Assembly (NCBI GenBank): GCA_032358255.1
Contig: JAULBX010007773.1
Location: 186,001-250,000, forward strand
Origin: Heterotrichella gracilis
Lineage: Eukaryota; Sar; Xanthophyceae; Tribonematales; Xanthonemataceae
Reading direction: 5' to 3'
DNA length: 64,000 nucleotides
Part shown: positions 62,570-64,000 of the stretch, in pieces
Layout of the letters: each line of letters begins with the position of its first letter
How positions within the stretch are numbered: position 1 is the first letter of the stretch
Translations under genes and position numbers: made by a program
The notes under the pieces: model-generated
Told to the model about the DNA's origin: nothing
Database searches by the model: none
The model's input: the letters and a program-made list of their open reading frames with translations, nothing else

Positions 62570-63834
62570 ATGGCTGATCCAAATGTTGACCCCCAGTCTC
62601 CTGGCCCCTCTCTTGGTGCCCCAACTGATAACATGGAGGACACAGAAATGGCTGCTACTCTGGGTCTCATGGACCAGGATACAGAAGTGAATGATGCTCC
62701 AGCTGCTGCACTGGCTGGGAGTGGTGCTGGGGCAGCAGGTGACACTCAGGCTGACCCAACCCAGGCCATACTCACAGATACCGCAGTCACAGCAGATGCT
62801 GCTGTTGCAATCTCCAACATTGCTGCAACACCCACCTTCCAGCCAGATCTTTCCAACCAGCTGGTGGGGGACCATAGGACTGTGCAGGCGCTCCTCACGC
62901 AGTTTAACAGGGCAGTGGCATCTGGGGATGAGAATCTGGTCTTCAAGCTTGGGGCAGCTATCTGTATACTGGTGAGCGGATTGAATCTGTGCATGCAGCA
63001 TGTGGCCATGGCAATGCGGTATTGCATGCTTCATGGTACAGTTGGGTGTACACATTAATTGTTGGGTGATATATACTAGCTGAGTGTGAGTGCCAACGGT
63101 TGTACCAGACAATCCTCAAGGTGCTGAAAGGGATGCAGTACTGCGATTGCCAATGGTTGTCGTAGGCAGGCAAACTTGAGCATGCTGTTGTACCTGACTC
63201 TGTAGACTTATGGAGGTGCTCCCATGACTGTAAAGAATCAAATACTACAGCATGCTGAAGTTTGCCTGCCGATGGCCTACCATTGGCGCGTGCCGGCAAT
63301 GCGCAGCGCTGCATCCCTTCCAGCAATTTTGAAGTGGTCTGACATTTCAATTTCACAGTGCATGGCCATGGTGCACATCAGCAGTGCTTCCCACTGTTGG
63401 TGAAAATCTCGTGGCAAGCAACCTGGTGCACAATACATGTGCCAGAATTGGGCACTGATACTTGTTGATTGTACGTATATGCTGTTATCAGACTATGTAG
63501 CCCGTCACAGGAAGTCCCTCCACAGATGCGTGTGGAGATGATATGATTGAGAGAGCTCCCGCATACTATTACCGGTACAATACTTCATTATAAATAATGC
63601 TGTTAATTGCAGATGCGCACTCATAGCCAGGCAGAGTTGGATGTGCTGTACCCACTGGTGGCAAGCTCCCTGCCCAATGGAGCAGAGCTGGCATCTGCTG
63701 CCCGTGCAGAGCATTCCCAGCTGGAGAAGGAGATGGCTGCAGTCAATGCCATGGGGCCTCACCCTGTGACGGATGAGCAGAGGAACCGAGTGCTGGAGTG
63801 CCCCTTTGTGAAGATGATGACCAAGATTGGGGCG
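62570..63834 (+). CDS. Hemerythrin-like (HHE) domain protein, 3' end outside the window
   Basis: Two exons are visible, 62570-62971 and 63613-63834, both in phase 0; the gene continues beyond the second donor, probably past the window end. The start is MADPNVDPQSPGPSLGAPT, followed by about 80 acidic/Ala-rich residues. The helical bundle begins DHRTVQALLTQFNRAVASGD, FKLGAAICIL, then joins THSQAELDVLYPLVASSLP and AARAEHSQLEKEM. The spaced His and Glu residues fit the first half of a hemerythrin fold that binds a di-iron centre. In green algae and plants such domains occur in iron-sensing ubiquitin ligases (BRUTUS type), but there they are usually repeated with zinc fingers; whether those follow cannot be seen. 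Confidence 0.8.
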
Positions 63835-64000
63835 GTAAGCAACTGCATGCGTCAGTGGAGCTCAGGTTGAGCTCAGAATAGAGAATTGCTTCCCTTATTC
63901 TTCCCCCTCGTTTGCCTGTCACTTTCTTAGAACACCAGGAGTCATGTGGCAGGGTACTGCATGACTGCATATCACGATCAACTGTTTCTTGTTGATTTAC
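63835..64000 (+). other. Intron at the window edge
   Basis: Sequence after the GCG/GTAAGC donor of the hemerythrin-like gene; no acceptor or exon is evident before the window ends. Confidence 0.5.

Overview
The window is nuclear DNA of a eukaryote, most probably a green alga of the plant lineage; Trebouxiophyceae is my guess from gene content and base composition, not a proven assignment. Genes are split into many short exons with GT-AG (a few GC-AG) junctions. Several products are typical of plastid-bearing organisms: an FtsHi3-type pseudo-protease, a plastid-type MATE carrier and a RAP-domain organelle RNA-binding protein. Plant-type telomere motifs (CCCTAAA) lie scattered inside introns. 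No operons, CRISPR array, rRNA or tRNA genes were seen.

Layout: (1) 325-4868, minus: Cys-less pentameric ligand-gated ion channel. (2) 6164-8400, plus: two-pass membrane protein with a heavily N-glycosylatable coiled coil. (3) 10650-14485, minus: FtsHi3-like AAA+ protein without its protease domain. (4) 15455-about 18144, minus: MATE transporter. (5) 18754-21816, plus: COP9 signalosome subunit 2. (6) 22405-28084, minus: long alpha-helical repeat protein. (7) 28449-30558, plus: conserved protein with a DD-rich helix. (8) near 32377-32766, plus: coiled-coil exon. (9) 34080-38610, plus: BTB-BACK-MATH protein with an N-terminal membrane helix. (10) 40257-about 44221, minus: disordered protein with a C-terminal coiled coil. 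(11) 44533-46705, plus: SWIM plus RING ubiquitin ligase. (12) 47509-53421, minus: P5B ATPase. (13) 54492-56056, minus: polyglycine membrane protein. (14) 57683-61386, plus: RAP-domain protein. (15) 62570 to the window edge, plus: hemerythrin-like protein.

Three products belong to ubiquitin/CUL3/COP9 biology (CSN2, BTB-BACK-MATH, SWIM-RING). Three are membrane transporters or channels (pLGIC, MATE, P5B ATPase). Nothing in the sequence shows that neighbours are co-regulated. For CSN2, FtsHi3, BTB-BACK-MATH, SWIM-RING, the RAP protein, the two-pass coiled-coil protein and the polyglycine protein I traced every exon by hand, and the exon lengths sum to complete in-frame reading frames. The others have one or more unresolved junctions, stated in the entries.

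The most unusual signals are the algal Pro-loop channel, the membrane-anchored BTB-BACK-MATH architecture, and a recurrent pattern of short tandem duplications that copy exon-intron junctions. At least four introns in CSN2, the BTB gene and the P5B ATPase carry extra copies of their own 5' splice site (a fifth, weaker case is BTB intron 4), and FtsHi3 has duplicated 3' splice-site and exon fragments.
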